Positions 35,236-46,672 of a DNA stretch of 64,000 nucleotides are shown here, in pieces. Below the pieces are notes generated by a model that saw nothing but the letters and a program-made list of their open reading frames with translations, did no database searches and was not told the origin of the DNA. Source of the DNA: Megaleporinus macrocephalus (lineage: Eukaryota > Chordata > Actinopteri > Characiformes > Anostomidae); the NCBI GenBank assembly GCA_021613375.1, contig CM038722.1, forward strand, positions 27,757,441 through 27,821,440, read 5' to 3'. Made by a program: the position numbers and the translations under genes. The stretch's first letter is position 1. Each line of letters starts with the position of its first letter.

Positions 35236-36296
35236 TACACTGTCTTGCCAAAAGTATTTATTCACCCATCCAAATGCAGGTGTTCCTTTCACTTCCATGG
35301 TCACTGGTATATAAAACCAACACCTAGACATGCAGACTGCTTATACACACATTAGTGAAAGAATGGGTCGCTCTCAGGAGTGGTACCACCTGTGCAACAA
35401 GTCCAGTCGTGAAATTTCACTACTAAATATTTCACAGTTGACAGTCAGTGGTGTTATAACAGTGAAAGTGGAAGTGATTGGGAACGACATCGACTCAGCC
35501 ACCAAGTGGTTGCCACGTAAAATGACAGAGCAGGTCAGCGGATGCTGAGGAGCATAGTGTGCAAAGGTCAGAGTGAATTGCTACTGACTTCCAAATTTCA
35601 TGTGGCCTTCAGATCAGCTCAAGAACAGAGCGTAGAGAGCTTCATGGAATGGGTTTTCATGGCAGAGCATCTGCATCCAAGCCTTACATCACCAAGCTCA
35701 ATACAAAGCATTAGATGCAGTGGTGTAAAGCACGCCACCACTGGACTCTAGAGCTGTGGAAACGTGTTCTTTGGAGTGACCAATCACGCTTCTCCATCTG
35801 GCAGTCCAGTAGACGAGTCTGGGTGTGGCAGTTGCCAGGAAAATGGTACTTATCTGACTGCACTGTGGCAAGTGTAGAGTTTGGTGAAGGGGGGATAACA
35901 GTGTGGGGTGGTTTTGTACGAGTTGGGCTCGACCCCTTAGTTTCAGTGAATGCTCCCAACTTTGTGGGAAGAGTTTGGGGACGACCCGTTCCTGTTCCAA
36001 CATGACTGCCCACCAGTGCACCAAAGCAGCTCCATAAAGACGTGGATGAGCGAGTTTGACCTCAACTCGATAGAACACCTTTGGGATGAATTCGAGTGGA
36101 GACCTTCTCGTCCAACATCAGTGCACATCTGGAGGAACCGTCGGTCAAACGTTCCCATAAACACACTCCTAAACCGTGTGGAGAGCCTTCCCGGAAGAGC
36201 TGAAGCTGTTATAGCTGCAAAGGTTGGGCCAACATCATTTTAAACCCTATGATTTAAGACTGGGATTGTGACTCCAGTTCATATGCATGTGAACTC
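35236..36296 (+). pseudogene. Tc1-like transposase pseudogene
   Basis: The left end is TACACTGTCTTGCCAAAAGT, the terminal repeat of a well-known fish Tc1-like family, starting at a TA. Transposase homology follows on the + strand but is broken by frameshifts and an internal deletion near 35950. Catalytic-domain pieces visible are RVLWSDQSRFSIW (first Asp), LFQHDCPPVH (second Asp) and NSIEHLWDEF (third acidic residue), the expected DDE order. The right terminal repeat is missing, so the copy is dead and truncated. Confidence 0.85.
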
Positions 36297-36787
36297 CATG
36301 GAAGAGTGCTGGTGCTTACACTCTCCTGTTTCTCTCACTGGAAGTAAAAACTATTTGGGAATAAACTTCAGTCACCACTAAAATTTGAACACTGCTGCTT
36401 GTTATGACTGTGAAATTTGAGGTGTGGGCACGTGTGGCTTAGGCACACAGTCAGCACAGTGTTAATTTGACTACAAGCTTTTCTAGAATACTGGTCTACA
36501 TTTTGGAGAAGAGGAAAAACTGCCTGTTAGAATTTCGGCTGAACTACTGTATTAATGTTTTTAAGCGAAAAGGTGAGCTCAGGAACTGTTTTAGGTGAAT
36601 CTGAAAATGATAGACATGGAAATTACACTGAGACAGACTGTATTTCGTGATGCAGTGATTTGAGCTCTAAACAGAGTGCAGTAATTATGAGCTGAAGAAT
36701 AAATGATCATACTTTATCAGATGTGCTTTGATGTGCTGTAATCAGTAAGTATTGTTCGTCTCATTTGGTGTATGTTTGTGTCTGTAG
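36297..36787 (+). other. intron with no recognised feature
   Basis: Ordinary intron up to the acceptor of exon g. Confidence 0.5.
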
Positions 36788-36834
36788 GATGATTACCTGG
36801 TGTTCCAGTTCCTGAACAACCTTCTGGATCCAAG
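36788..36834 (+). CDS. vps8: vps8 exon g (internal, 15 codons + 2 nt)
   Basis: A 47-nt exon between acceptor GTGTCTGTAG (ending 36787) and donor GTAAGA. It encodes DDYLVFQFLNNLLDP plus AG, the first two bases of a Ser codon completed by T at 54143. The FLNNLLDPS-EG junction matches the FL-SLLDP-EG pattern of VPS8. Its small size and 17.3-kb downstream intron make it easy for gene predictors to miss. Confidence 0.86.
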
Positions 36835-38740
36835 GTAAGAAAAAAAAATAGATATTAAATGAGGTCTTCAGCTTCTTTCAAGCTCATGTCGCCTGCTGTC
36901 AGTTATCATGTACAATCATTTTGACACATTTCCTTGTACTTAGAAAGGAATAGAAAACTCATGGACCAGAAAGTCTCTTATAATAGAATCTGTTCGTATG
37001 GAATTCTATCCAGCTTTTAAACACCTAAAGGCTAAGCACTACTCCAGCGATTCCTCATTGTTTTAGATACTGAAACGATATAAACATGACCTAAAATGAA
37101 ATTCGCTGCTCAATTTTCTCTAAAATAGATGTTTTTAATCAATTTGATGGAAAAAACTTGAGCTCGCTTTGGAAATTCCTGAATCACTGGTGGACAACAA
37201 TGAACAGTCCTGCGGTACAACAGCATTATGACTGACTGGGACTGAGAACGTTCCAGAGCTGCTTCTTCAGATTCTGATGATATTTCTGAACTTGAATTTG
37301 AAAGAGCTGCGAAATAGACCACCATATCACTTAGCCCTGATACTTTTAGTCAAACCACACCCACAACAGCAGCTCATCCTGAGTGTAAACAGTATCTAGA
37401 TAAATAACCAACCAACATTATTCACGACAACAGCCTAGCAACCAGCTAAACTCAGATATAGAGGTACAGCTATTGTAGTTAATATGTTTATAGTGGAACT
37501 CTCTCTCATACGACTCTATAAATCTTCATAACTCAACTACGTTAGCTTAGCATAACTTGAACCAACGAACCTAGCAAGTGAAGCTAATGTTAGCTAATAT
37601 CAGCTAAAGCAGGTGAAGTAACTGAAGTGACTCAGTAACAGTAAATGATCTGGTTTACCTCCACGTACACGGTTAAGGGTTAGTTTAGGGTTAGGGTTAT
37701 TATGATGGACTCATCTTATTGACTTTAAGTGACTTATAGTGAAAAATAGCTTCTTATGTCAACCTTCTTCTGTTTTGCTGCTATCCTCTCTTGCTCAGTG
37801 AGTCTCGCAAATGACTGGAAAGCTTTGCTTCCAGTTTTGGCACTGCTAGCAAACGTATCTCACGTAAAGTAAAGGAGATGTTGACAGATTTTTTTGGATG
37901 GGATCAAATTATTGGTGGGTCAGTTCAATAATCGCTGGATGTTGGTGGAGACACGTCACTTCAGTCCATGCTAATTCTATACCTTTGGCAAAAACCATAA
38001 ACAAACTCTTTTTCCAAGACAAGAGCAACAACACTCCTGAAATTCTTGTCTTTAAGAAAACTGAACACATGTAAGTGAACATACATTAACAACAACAACT
38101 TCTCCAAGTCAGTAAAACAAAATAAGTAAATAAACAACAGATCGCAACCTTTCCTGCTATGAACATGACCCAAAGTGCGGACCTGGCATTAAAAAATTAA
38201 CACTAACTAACTAACTAACTAACTATAACACTAAAGCCACTCTGTAAAAAGGAGGTGTGGACCCTTTCCCCAGGGGTCTGTAACGGTCACTGCAGTGTAT
38301 ATCCTCGTACATGAGGGAGAGTAGTGATGGAACAGGTATAGCACATGGTGGTTAGCTCTAGATGTTATTCTGGATTGTGATGATGTGGAGTGTGGGGCCT
38401 CCCCAGCAGTAAATGGTCTCCATTGCACCTCACCTGCTGTCTCCTGTGTGTTCCCTCTGGAGGACAGGGCAAGTACCTAACCACCCAGTAGGATCTCTCT
38501 CCCCGGGGAGCATTGGCCCCACCTAGCATCCATTACGGGTCCCTGATACTGTAAAGTCTCTCCCCACGTCACTCTGTTGGTAAGCAATTACCACATATTC
38601 CTCCATCTGGAGAATGAGCTCCACCTCTAAACAGCCTACTTCTACAAAGTTGCAGCTTAATTTGTAAATCCGGTTCACAGAAGAATTGATCAAACGCTTC
38701 TATGTGATTTAAGAGCCTTTGAAGTAGTTTCAGACTGTGG
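36835..38740 (+). other. intron with no gene
   Basis: No coding or RNA feature. Small items are a degenerate telomere-like stretch at 37671-37700 (TTAGGGTTAGGGTTA core) and an (AACT)n run at 38205-38224. Confidence 0.5.
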
Positions 38741-38761
38741 TTCATCTGATACTCTGTGTAT

Positions 38762-39175
38762 ACCCTGTTCTTCAGTGGTCAGGACCACCATAGAGCAGGT
38801 ATTACTTGGGTGGTCCTTCATTCTCAGCACTGCAGTGACTCTGACCCTGGTGGTGGTGTGTTAGTGTGTGTTGTGCTAGTGTGAGTGGATCAGCCACCTA
38901 AGTGTGCACTCAATGTCCACTCTATTGTATCATGTAGATGGTAGTCCTACAGTCCTTCATCAGAGGACGCTGCCCACAGGACACTGTTGGCTGGATAGTT
39001 TCAATAGGTGGGCTATTCTCAGTCCAGCAGCACTGCTGTGTCTGATCCACTCATACCAGCACAACACACACTGACACTCCTCCACCATATTAGTGTCACT
39101 GCAGTGTTGAGAACGATCTAGTAATGCCGGCTCTGTGGTGGTCCTGTGGGGGTCCTGACTATTAAAGAACAGGGT
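38762..39175. mobile_element. palindromic non-autonomous element, copy 1
   Basis: The left arm (CCCTGTTCTTCAGTGGTCAG, then CTCAGCACTGCAGTGAC) and right arm (GTCACTGCAGTG, then CCTGACTATTAAAGAACAGGG) are long inverted repeats of about 80 bp around a roughly 250-bp centre. The centre also has mirrored pieces (GTGAGTGGATCAG and CTGATCCACTCA). I recognise this as a common ostariophysan-type repeat. No ORF. A half copy is at 55180-55340. Confidence 0.7.
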
Positions 39176-39229
39176 GACGAAGGACTGCTAGAACTGTCCA
39201 GTGAACCATTGTGGAAAGTGAAGCTGTCC

Positions 39230-39484
39230 ATCATCGCTGTCTAATGAAAAACATGCATCTCCAGAATAGGAACTTTACAGGAGAGGCCAAAAACAGTCTT
39301 TACTTTCAATGGAAGTCAATGGAACCAGAATTTTTTCCAAGTGATTTTGAAGCATTTCTATTGGTCCATTCGTCATGGCAATCGTACACAATGTAAACGG
39401 CAGCTGTCGTATTCAAATGATGCAGAAAAATGAAAATCGACAAAGAATTGAGATGCATGTTTTTCATTGGACAGCGACGATATG
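39230..39484. mobile_element. short terminal-inverted-repeat element
   Basis: The ends CATCGCTGTCTAATGAAAAA and (reverse complement of the right end) CGTCGCTGTCCAATGAAAAA are inverted repeats of about 30 bp in a 255-bp element. It resembles a MITE. Related sequences occur at 23352-23550 and 63641-63700. No coding capacity. Confidence 0.65.
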
Positions 39485-40177
39485 GATATTAAATTTTGTG
39501 TCTAATGAATTTGGAAACTCCAGGTGACCTTCACATTGTGTTGAAAGTTCATGGTCAGCAGAAATGGTCAAGAATTGCTTACAGAAAAAGTGATTTTAAA
39601 AGATTAACGGTGAACAGAGCAGCGCTGTCTTTCATGGGTTACGCACACCGTCTCTAGTCTGCGCTGAGGTGTTTTATTTATGCCAGAGTGATCTTGGCTG
39701 TCCTCCACATTACTATTACACACGAGGCTGATGGTATCTGGCCATACTGGGAGTTTTATCACTGGACGTGGATGTGTTCCATTACACCCTGTCTCTACTG
39801 GAGCGGCCTGTAGTGATTTGTGATAGGATTTTTGATTGGATTATAAAGTAGTACATGTCAGCCGGGCCTAATCACACCTCCAGCTGCTAGCGTAGAGCGG
39901 TGTGTAGGGAAGGAGTGAAAAAGGAGTGAAACCTTTCAGAATGTATCATTCACTCCCCAGTCTATTCAGCTGCATGCAAAAGCAAAACATGAAGTGTGGC
40001 CCGTGCAAACGTTACACCACATTTTAGGTTCTGTTTTTTAAAATGATGTGAAACTCAAACACAAACATAGACGAATAGAAATTGAGCACTAAATGCTGAA
40101 AAATTGAAAAAGTTTTATTTTCTATAGAAAATGTGTTGACAAAGCATGCAGTTAGATGAGGACGGTGTTAATACGAA
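39485..40177 (+). other. intron with no recognised feature
   Basis: Ordinary intron sequence before the 26-bp array. Confidence 0.5.
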
Positions 40178-43131
40178 CACACTACCAGTCAAACGTTTTA
40201 GTACACAACCAACCAAACGTTTTAGATACACAACCAGTCAAACGTTTTAGTACACTACCAATCAAACGTTTTAGATACACTACCAATCAAACGTTTTAGA
40301 TACACTACCAGTCAAACGTTTTAGATACACTACCAGTCAAACGTTTTAGTACACAACCAACCAAACGGTTTAGATACACAACCAACCAAACGTTTTAGAT
40401 ACACTACCAACCAAACGTTTTAGATACACAACCAACCAAACGTTTTAGATACACTACCAGTCAAACGTTTTAGTACACTACCAGTCAAACGTTTTAGTAC
40501 ACAACCAACCAAACGTTTTAGATACACTACCAGTCAAACGTTTTAGATACACTACCAATCAAACATTTTAGATACACTACCAATCAAACATTTTAGATAC
40601 ACTACCAGTCAAACGTTTTAGATACACTACCAGTCAAACGTTTTAGATACACAACCAACCAAACGTTTTAGATACACAACCAACCAAACGTTTTAGATAC
40701 ACTACCAGTCAAACGTTTTAGATACACAACCAACCAAACGTTTTAGATACACAACCAACCAAACGTTTTAGATACACTACCAGTCAAACGTTTTAGATAC
40801 ACTACCAGTCAAACGTTTTAGATACACTACCAGTCAAACGTTTAGATACACTACCAGTCAAACGTTTTAGATACACAACCAACCAAACGTTTTAGATACA
40901 CAACCAACCAAACGTTTTAGATACACTACCAGTCAAACGTTTTAGATACACTACCAGTCAAACGTTTTAGATACACTACCAGTCAAACGTTTTAGTACAC
41001 TACCAGTCAAACGTTTTAGTACACTACCAGTCAAACGTTTTAGTACACAACCAACCAAACGTTTTAGATACACAACCAACCAAACCTTTTAGATACACAA
41101 CCAACCAAATGTTTTAGATACACTACCAATCAAACGTTTTAGATACACTACCAATCAAACGTTTTAGATACACTACCAGTCAAACGTTTTAGATACACAA
41201 CCAACCAAACGTTTTAGATACACTACCAGTCAAACGTTTTAGATACACTACCAGTCAAACGTTTTAGATACACTACCAATCAAACGTTTTAGATACACTA
41301 CCAGTCAAACGTTTTAGATACACAACCAACCAAACGTTTTAGATACACTACCAATCAAACGTTTTAGACACACTACCAGTCAAACGTTTTAGATACACTA
41401 CCAACCAAACGTTTTAGATACACAACCAACCAAACGTTTTAGATACACAACCAACCAAACGTTTTAGATACACTACCAGTCAAACGTTTAGATACACTAC
41501 CAGTCAAACGTTTTAGTACACTACCAGTCAAACGTTTTAGTACACTACCAGCCAAACGTTTTAGATACACTACCAGACAAACGTTTTAGTACACTACCAG
41601 TCAAACGTTTTAGTACACTACCAGTCAAACGTTTTAGATCACTACCAGACAAACGTTTTAGTACACTACCAGTCAAACGTTTTAGTACACTACCAGACAA
41701 ACGTTTTAGATCACTACCAGTCAAACGTTTTAGATACACTACAAGTCAAACGTTTTAGTACACTACCAGCCAAACGTTTTAGTACACTACCAGCCAAACG
41801 TTTTAGATACACTACCAGTCAAACGTTTTAGTACACTACCAGTCAAACGTTTTAGTACACAACCAACCAAACGTTTTAGATACACAACCAACCAAACGTT
41901 TTAGATACACTACCAATCAAACGTTTTAGATACACTACCAGTCAAACGTTTTAGATACACTACCAGTCAAACGTTTTAGTACACTACCAGTCAAACGTTT
42001 TAGTACACTACCAGCCAAACGTTTTAGATACACTACCAGACAAACGTTTTAGTACACTACCAGTCAAACGTTTTAGTACACTACCAGTCAAACGTTTTAG
42101 ATCACTACCAGTCAAACGTTTTAGATCACTACCAGTCAAACGTTTTAGATACACTACAAGTCAAACGTTTTAGATACACTACCAGTCAAACGTTTTAGAT
42201 ACACTACCAGCCAAACGTTTTAGTACACTACCAGCCAAACGTTTTAGTACACTACCAGTCAAACGTTTTAGATACACTACCAGTCAAACGTTTTAGATAC
42301 ACTACCAGCCAAACGTTTTAGATACACTACCAGTCAACGTTTTAGATACACTACCAGTCAAACGTTTTAGAACACTACCAGCCAAACGTTTTAGATACAC
42401 TACCAGTCAAACGTTTTAGATACACTACCAGTCAAACGTTTTAGATACACTACCAGCCAAACGTTTTAGATACACTACCAGTCAAACGTTTTAGATACAC
42501 TACCAGTCAAACGTTTTAGATACACTACCAGCCAAACGTTTTAGATCACTACCAGCCAAACGTTTTAGATACACTACCAGCCAAACGTTTTAGATCACTA
42601 CCAGTCAAACGTTTTAGATACACTACCAATCTAACGTTTTAGTACACTACCAGCCAAACGTTTTAGATACACTACCAGCCAAACGTTTTAGTACACTACC
42701 AGTCAAACGTTTTAGTAACACTACCAGTCAAACGTTTTAGTAACACTACCAGCCAAACGTTTTAGATACACTACCAATCAAACGTTTTAGTACACTACCA
42801 GTCAAACGTTTTAGATACACTACCAATCAAACGTTTTAGATACACTACCAGCCAAACGTTTTAGATACACTACCAGATAAACGTTTTAGATACACTACCA
42901 ATCAAACGTTTTAGATACACTACCAGCCAAACGTTTTAGATACACTACCAATCTAACGTTTTAGTACACTACCAGTCAAACGTTTTAGTACACTACCAGC
43001 CAAACGTTTTAGATACACTACCAGCCAAACGTTTTAGATACACTACCAGTCAAACGTTTTAGATACACTACCAGCCAAACGTTTTAGATACACTACCAGC
43101 TAAACGTTTTAGTACACTACCAGTCAAACGT
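40178..43131. repeat. 26-bp minisatellite resembling a Tc1 terminal repeat
   Basis: About 115 copies of a 25/26-bp unit, CACTACCAGTCAAACGTTTT followed by AGATA or AGTA. The variants CCAACCAAACG, CCAATCAAACG and CCAGCCAAACG define subfamilies: the left half is rich in AACCAACC, the right half in CCAGCC. The unit closely resembles the outer end of a familiar fish Tc1-like terminal repeat. It ends with a partial unit at 43131. Confidence 0.97.
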
Positions 43132-43353
43132 TACTCTTCAGAACTGTAGCAGAAGCCTAAGAGCAAAGAGCACAGATTCTCACACAATGCTGCTATAACT
43201 CTAAGAAACAGAGTGAGGTCTGGAGCTCTGAGACAGTCCCACAAAAATCTGGGTTATTGGCTCTTTAAATGCGTTTCCGGTTCGTATAAAAAGTGAGATT
43301 GTGGTGTTTGAGCATCACTGCATGACCTTGACTTTCATCTAGAGCTGCCTAAA

Positions 43354-43406
<53 letters not shown>

Positions 43407-44240
43407 ACCCCGCCGCTTGCTCAGTCTTGGCGGTGTAGCCGCTTTAGGGTTCCAAATCTGCTGCTGTTTTTGCTGTTGCTGACCTACGGTGGCCCACAGA
43501 GGACATGAAAAGTGGAACAGCTGTGTTTACTGAGTTACTCTGACTGCACTTCTCTCTCCTCCTCTGTAGCTGCAGGTAGAGAGTGCTTTTTCATTCGGAG
43601 CTCAGACAGACTCCCCTGACCCCACAGCAGCACAGATCTCAGAAGTACCAGCGCGCCGCTGCAGCGTCCTTTACCGCATCATGTGTAACTTTCCCGGCGC
43701 AGCTGCGCAGCTATTTTAAACCTGATCTGCTGTGGACGCGGATACGAGCTCCATCACTTTCCTAACAGCAGCAACATCTGCGCGTAGCTTGTCACTGTCA
43801 TTACTGTGATTATTTAATTACTGTCGTTACTGTTATTGTGATATTCAGAGGAATTAAGTTCTAATTTTGAGATTTTAGCTCATATGTAATAGGAAATCAT
43901 AATCCTTAGGTCTGAACTGGAGCAGGAACATGGCAATATGATGCATATCATGATGTGGAGGTTATGAATTAGTATTTTGTCATATTGCAAGCAAGGCGTT
44001 TTTTATAATCTTATTTTAGGAAAAGTGTCCACTGTATATAAACACACCACTATAGAAACAGGCTGGCTGTTAATGTTAGCAGTGCGCTACCCCTATGCTG
44101 GTGATGGCCACATGAAGCCACATGAAGATTTCCATCTAGCTGGTTAAAAAACAAAGGTTCATTTCTCGAAACTTCATGTGTACACGAATGATTTCATTTA
44201 GTAAGTAAATCCAATAGGAATGTTGATAGTAAAACTGTTG
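43132..44240 (+). other. intron with no gene
   Basis: Contains an (AC)n run at 43358-43400. A phrase near 43485 (TACGGTGGCCCACAGAGGAC) may belong to a dispersed repeat. No exon fits. Confidence 0.45.
43358..43400. repeat. (AC)n microsatellite
   Basis: 43-bp AC dinucleotide run. Confidence 0.98.
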
Positions 44241-44249
44241 CAGTGCTTT

Positions 44250-44355
44250 CGGGAGATGATCTTCCGATACTCGAACCAAAGGAAGCAAACATCATAAACG
44301 CCTTTCTGGGTTTCTCGACACAAGTTCTGAAGCCTCGGTTTCATTGCCCATTATC
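44250..44355 (-). mobile_element. dispersed repeat related to 46797-46870
   Basis: The reverse complement reads GGGCAATGAAACCGAGGCTTC, then GTGTCGAGAAACCCAGAAAG. It parallels 46805-46865 (ACCGAGGCTTCAGAGC, GTTGAGAAATCCAGAAAG). Two copies in opposite orientation define an interspersed repeat, possibly hAT-like by its GATGGGCAA end; class uncertain. Confidence 0.5.
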
Positions 44356-44461
44356 CAGCTGGAAATGGATCAAATCACAAATTACACTGCACCTGTTAAT
44401 TTCTTAATCTAATCTTAATTTTAAACTTATTTTTAGATTACTCTAATGGAATTCATTTTTA

Positions 44462-44464
<3 letters not shown>

Positions 44465-44510
<46 letters not shown>
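44465..44510. repeat. (AT)n microsatellite
   Basis: 46-bp AT run leading into the 80-bp repeat. Confidence 0.97.
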
Positions 44511-44516
<6 letters not shown>

Positions 44517-44737
44517 GTATATGTGCAAAATCATTAATTGGTTAAAAATCCATAAAAATAATAATAAAGAACACTGAATTATATGTATATGTATATGTAT
44601 ATGTGCAAAATCATTAATTGGTTAAAAATCCGTAAAAAATAATAATAAAGAACACTGAATTATATGTATATGTATATGTATATGTGCAAAATCATTAATT
44701 GGTTAAAAATCCATAAAAATAATAATAAAGAAGACTG

Positions 44738-44740
<3 letters not shown>
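44505..44740. repeat. three-copy tandem repeat of about 80 bp
   Basis: GCAAAATCATTAATTGG recurs at 44525, 44605 and 44686, so the unit is about 80 bp. Each copy has a (GTATAT)n start and an AATAATAATAAAGAA middle. Copies are nearly identical, suggesting recent duplication. Confidence 0.93.

Positions 44741-44801
<61 letters not shown>
44741..44801. repeat. (AT)n microsatellite
   Basis: 61-bp AT run. Confidence 0.98.
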
Positions 44802-44804
<3 letters not shown>

Positions 44805-44945
44805 CTGGCTGGCTTGGGAACGCCTCGGTATCCCCCCTAGAGGAGATAGAGGAGGTGGCTAAGAAGAGAGAAAGTGTTTCTAAATGTTTCTCTGCTTAGA
44901 CTGCTACCCCCAGGAAAGCGGTAGATAATGGATGGATGGATGGAT
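44802..44945 (+). mobile_element. LINE 3' end with ATGG tail
   Basis: CTCCTGGCTGGCTTGGGAAC and GCCTCGGTATCCCCCCTAGA, then GGTAGATAATGGATGGATGG, match the familiar 3' end of a fish non-LTR retrotransposon, which encodes the end of its ORF and terminates in ATGG repeats. Only about 145 bp remain, a typical 5'-truncated insertion. Clade not assigned. Confidence 0.7.
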
Positions 44946-45137
44946 ATTAAATCATAATGAGATATTTAGTCAATTTAGTGAGATATCAGGTTGGTACTCT
45001 GACATACCAGTTCATAACTTCCTGTTTTGAGATTCTAATCAATCAATCAATTACGAGATAAGTTTTGATGTGATATTAGCTCATTTGCAAGGCTTACCTG
45101 AATAGCTTAATGGATTTGGTCTGAGAAACAAGCTACC

Positions 45138-45195
<58 letters not shown>
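45138..45195. repeat. (AT)n microsatellite
   Basis: AT run with a single internal GT interruption. Confidence 0.96.
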
Positions 45196-45199
<4 letters not shown>

Positions 45200-45864
45200 T
45201 GTATATCACTCTGACGCAGCTGTTGGTAATATAGGTGGTGGCGTTATGCTAATTTGCACGTGGCACTGTCCAGCATGAGCAGAGAAACGTGGAGAGCCAC
45301 GGACAGCAGTACTGACCCACTATTATCCAACACGGCGTTAAGTGCAGAGTGCAGAACATCCTCCCGACTTTTCACACCTGGAGCGAACAATCGTTCCCGC
45401 TAAAGCGTTCCTCTGATTATCATCCCTTTCTGCTGGTGGCGCCGTCGCTATGGCAACGCTCCCATGCTGTGAGGTATGGAAAATTATGTTTTTCCTTTTC
45501 TTTTTCAACACTGGCACATAAATGCAGTACGAAAGCCGATTTGTAGTCCAGGCAACAAGTGTCGCTCGACTATAGGACGACGCGGTTGACGGATGTGGCA
45601 GCGCTGCAGACTGTCACAGTCCTGCATCAGTGACAAGACCTCAGAACTGAGCGTCGTCTGTAGGTCCTGTGCATTTTCTCACGCATGATCTCCTCACCAG
45701 ACCACAGCACTGCTGACATACTGGGATGTAAATTCCAAACCCAGTGCTTAAATTCATCTTGTTTCACACAATATCTGTAGATAAATATGATGTAACTGCA
45801 ACACCTTAGCAGAAACAATTAAAATTTGACTTTATCATGTATTTATATATATATATATATAATG
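45196..45864 (+). other. intron with no recognised feature
   Basis: Mixed sequence; a short (AT)n occurs at 45845-45861. Nothing coding was recognised. Confidence 0.45.
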
Positions 45865-46420
45865 GCAATTCCTAGTGAGGAAGAAGTTAAGACACCCTGT
45901 ATACCTTAATGACTGGAACTTTTTCCTGTAATTAGACGTGTTGACTGGGAGAACGTTTTTCTTTCCTCACTTCTACATGCAGAATTCTCTCAGCTGTGTG
46001 ATGTTTGAGGGGCTCCTTGCATCTACAGCCCATTTCAGTTACTCCACATCATCTTAATAGGTTTACGATCTGAGATTGACATTCCAGAACTCTGTTACAT
46101 TTCGTTTGAGCCATTGCTCGGTGGATTTACTGGAATGTTTTGGGTCATTATCATGTTATGTGGTCCACCTTCTTCAACTGTTGGAGCACCCTCTGTTACA
46201 ATAAATCATTCATAGTGGATTCTATGATGCCAGCAAAGCAGCCCCAACCTATCCAGCACCCTGCTTCAACATGATATGAGGTTTGGTTTGCGCCAAACGT
46301 GCCTTGTCACTCTGTCCAAATAATTTGACTTCAGGTTCATCTGTTCAAAGCGTCTTGTTCCAGAAGGTCCTGCTCATTGTCTAGAAGCATGTACTTTGAC
46401 ATTAGCTATGGAGGAAGCTA
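45865..46420 (-). pseudogene. Tc1/mariner-like transposase remnant
   Basis: On the - strand the segment around 46130-46165 reads as a decayed DNDPKHSS-type catalytic motif (coding for NDPKHSSKST with substitutions). Upstream it resembles the E/D-S-K-V-N-L region of Tc1-like transposases (46290-46370). Many stops and frameshifts are present and no terminal repeats were found. A remnant only. Confidence 0.55.
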
Positions 46421-46672
46421 CCTGTAGGACCTCTTTTAGGATTGTTGGAGACTACTGCTCTTGGGCTGAACTTGCTGGCAGGTAGTTGTAGATGCTCTGG
46501 ACGTTGCACAGTGTATGCACCACACAGTCATGTAGTAGAGTAGATACTATAGAACACCAGCAGGCAGAACCAATAAATGCCAACTTGGTTTTTACACTGT
46601 ACTTGTATAAACTGAATGGAGGATCACGCTTGATATCAGTTTACTACCTCCTCACAGACTAACTGCTTTCAT

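Noticed and set aside
43583..43765. Possible exon in the exon g to h intron
   Set aside because: Exon g (LLDP + AG) joins exon h (T + EGHSPQ) in frame with the expected VPS8 order, leaving no room for an extra exon.
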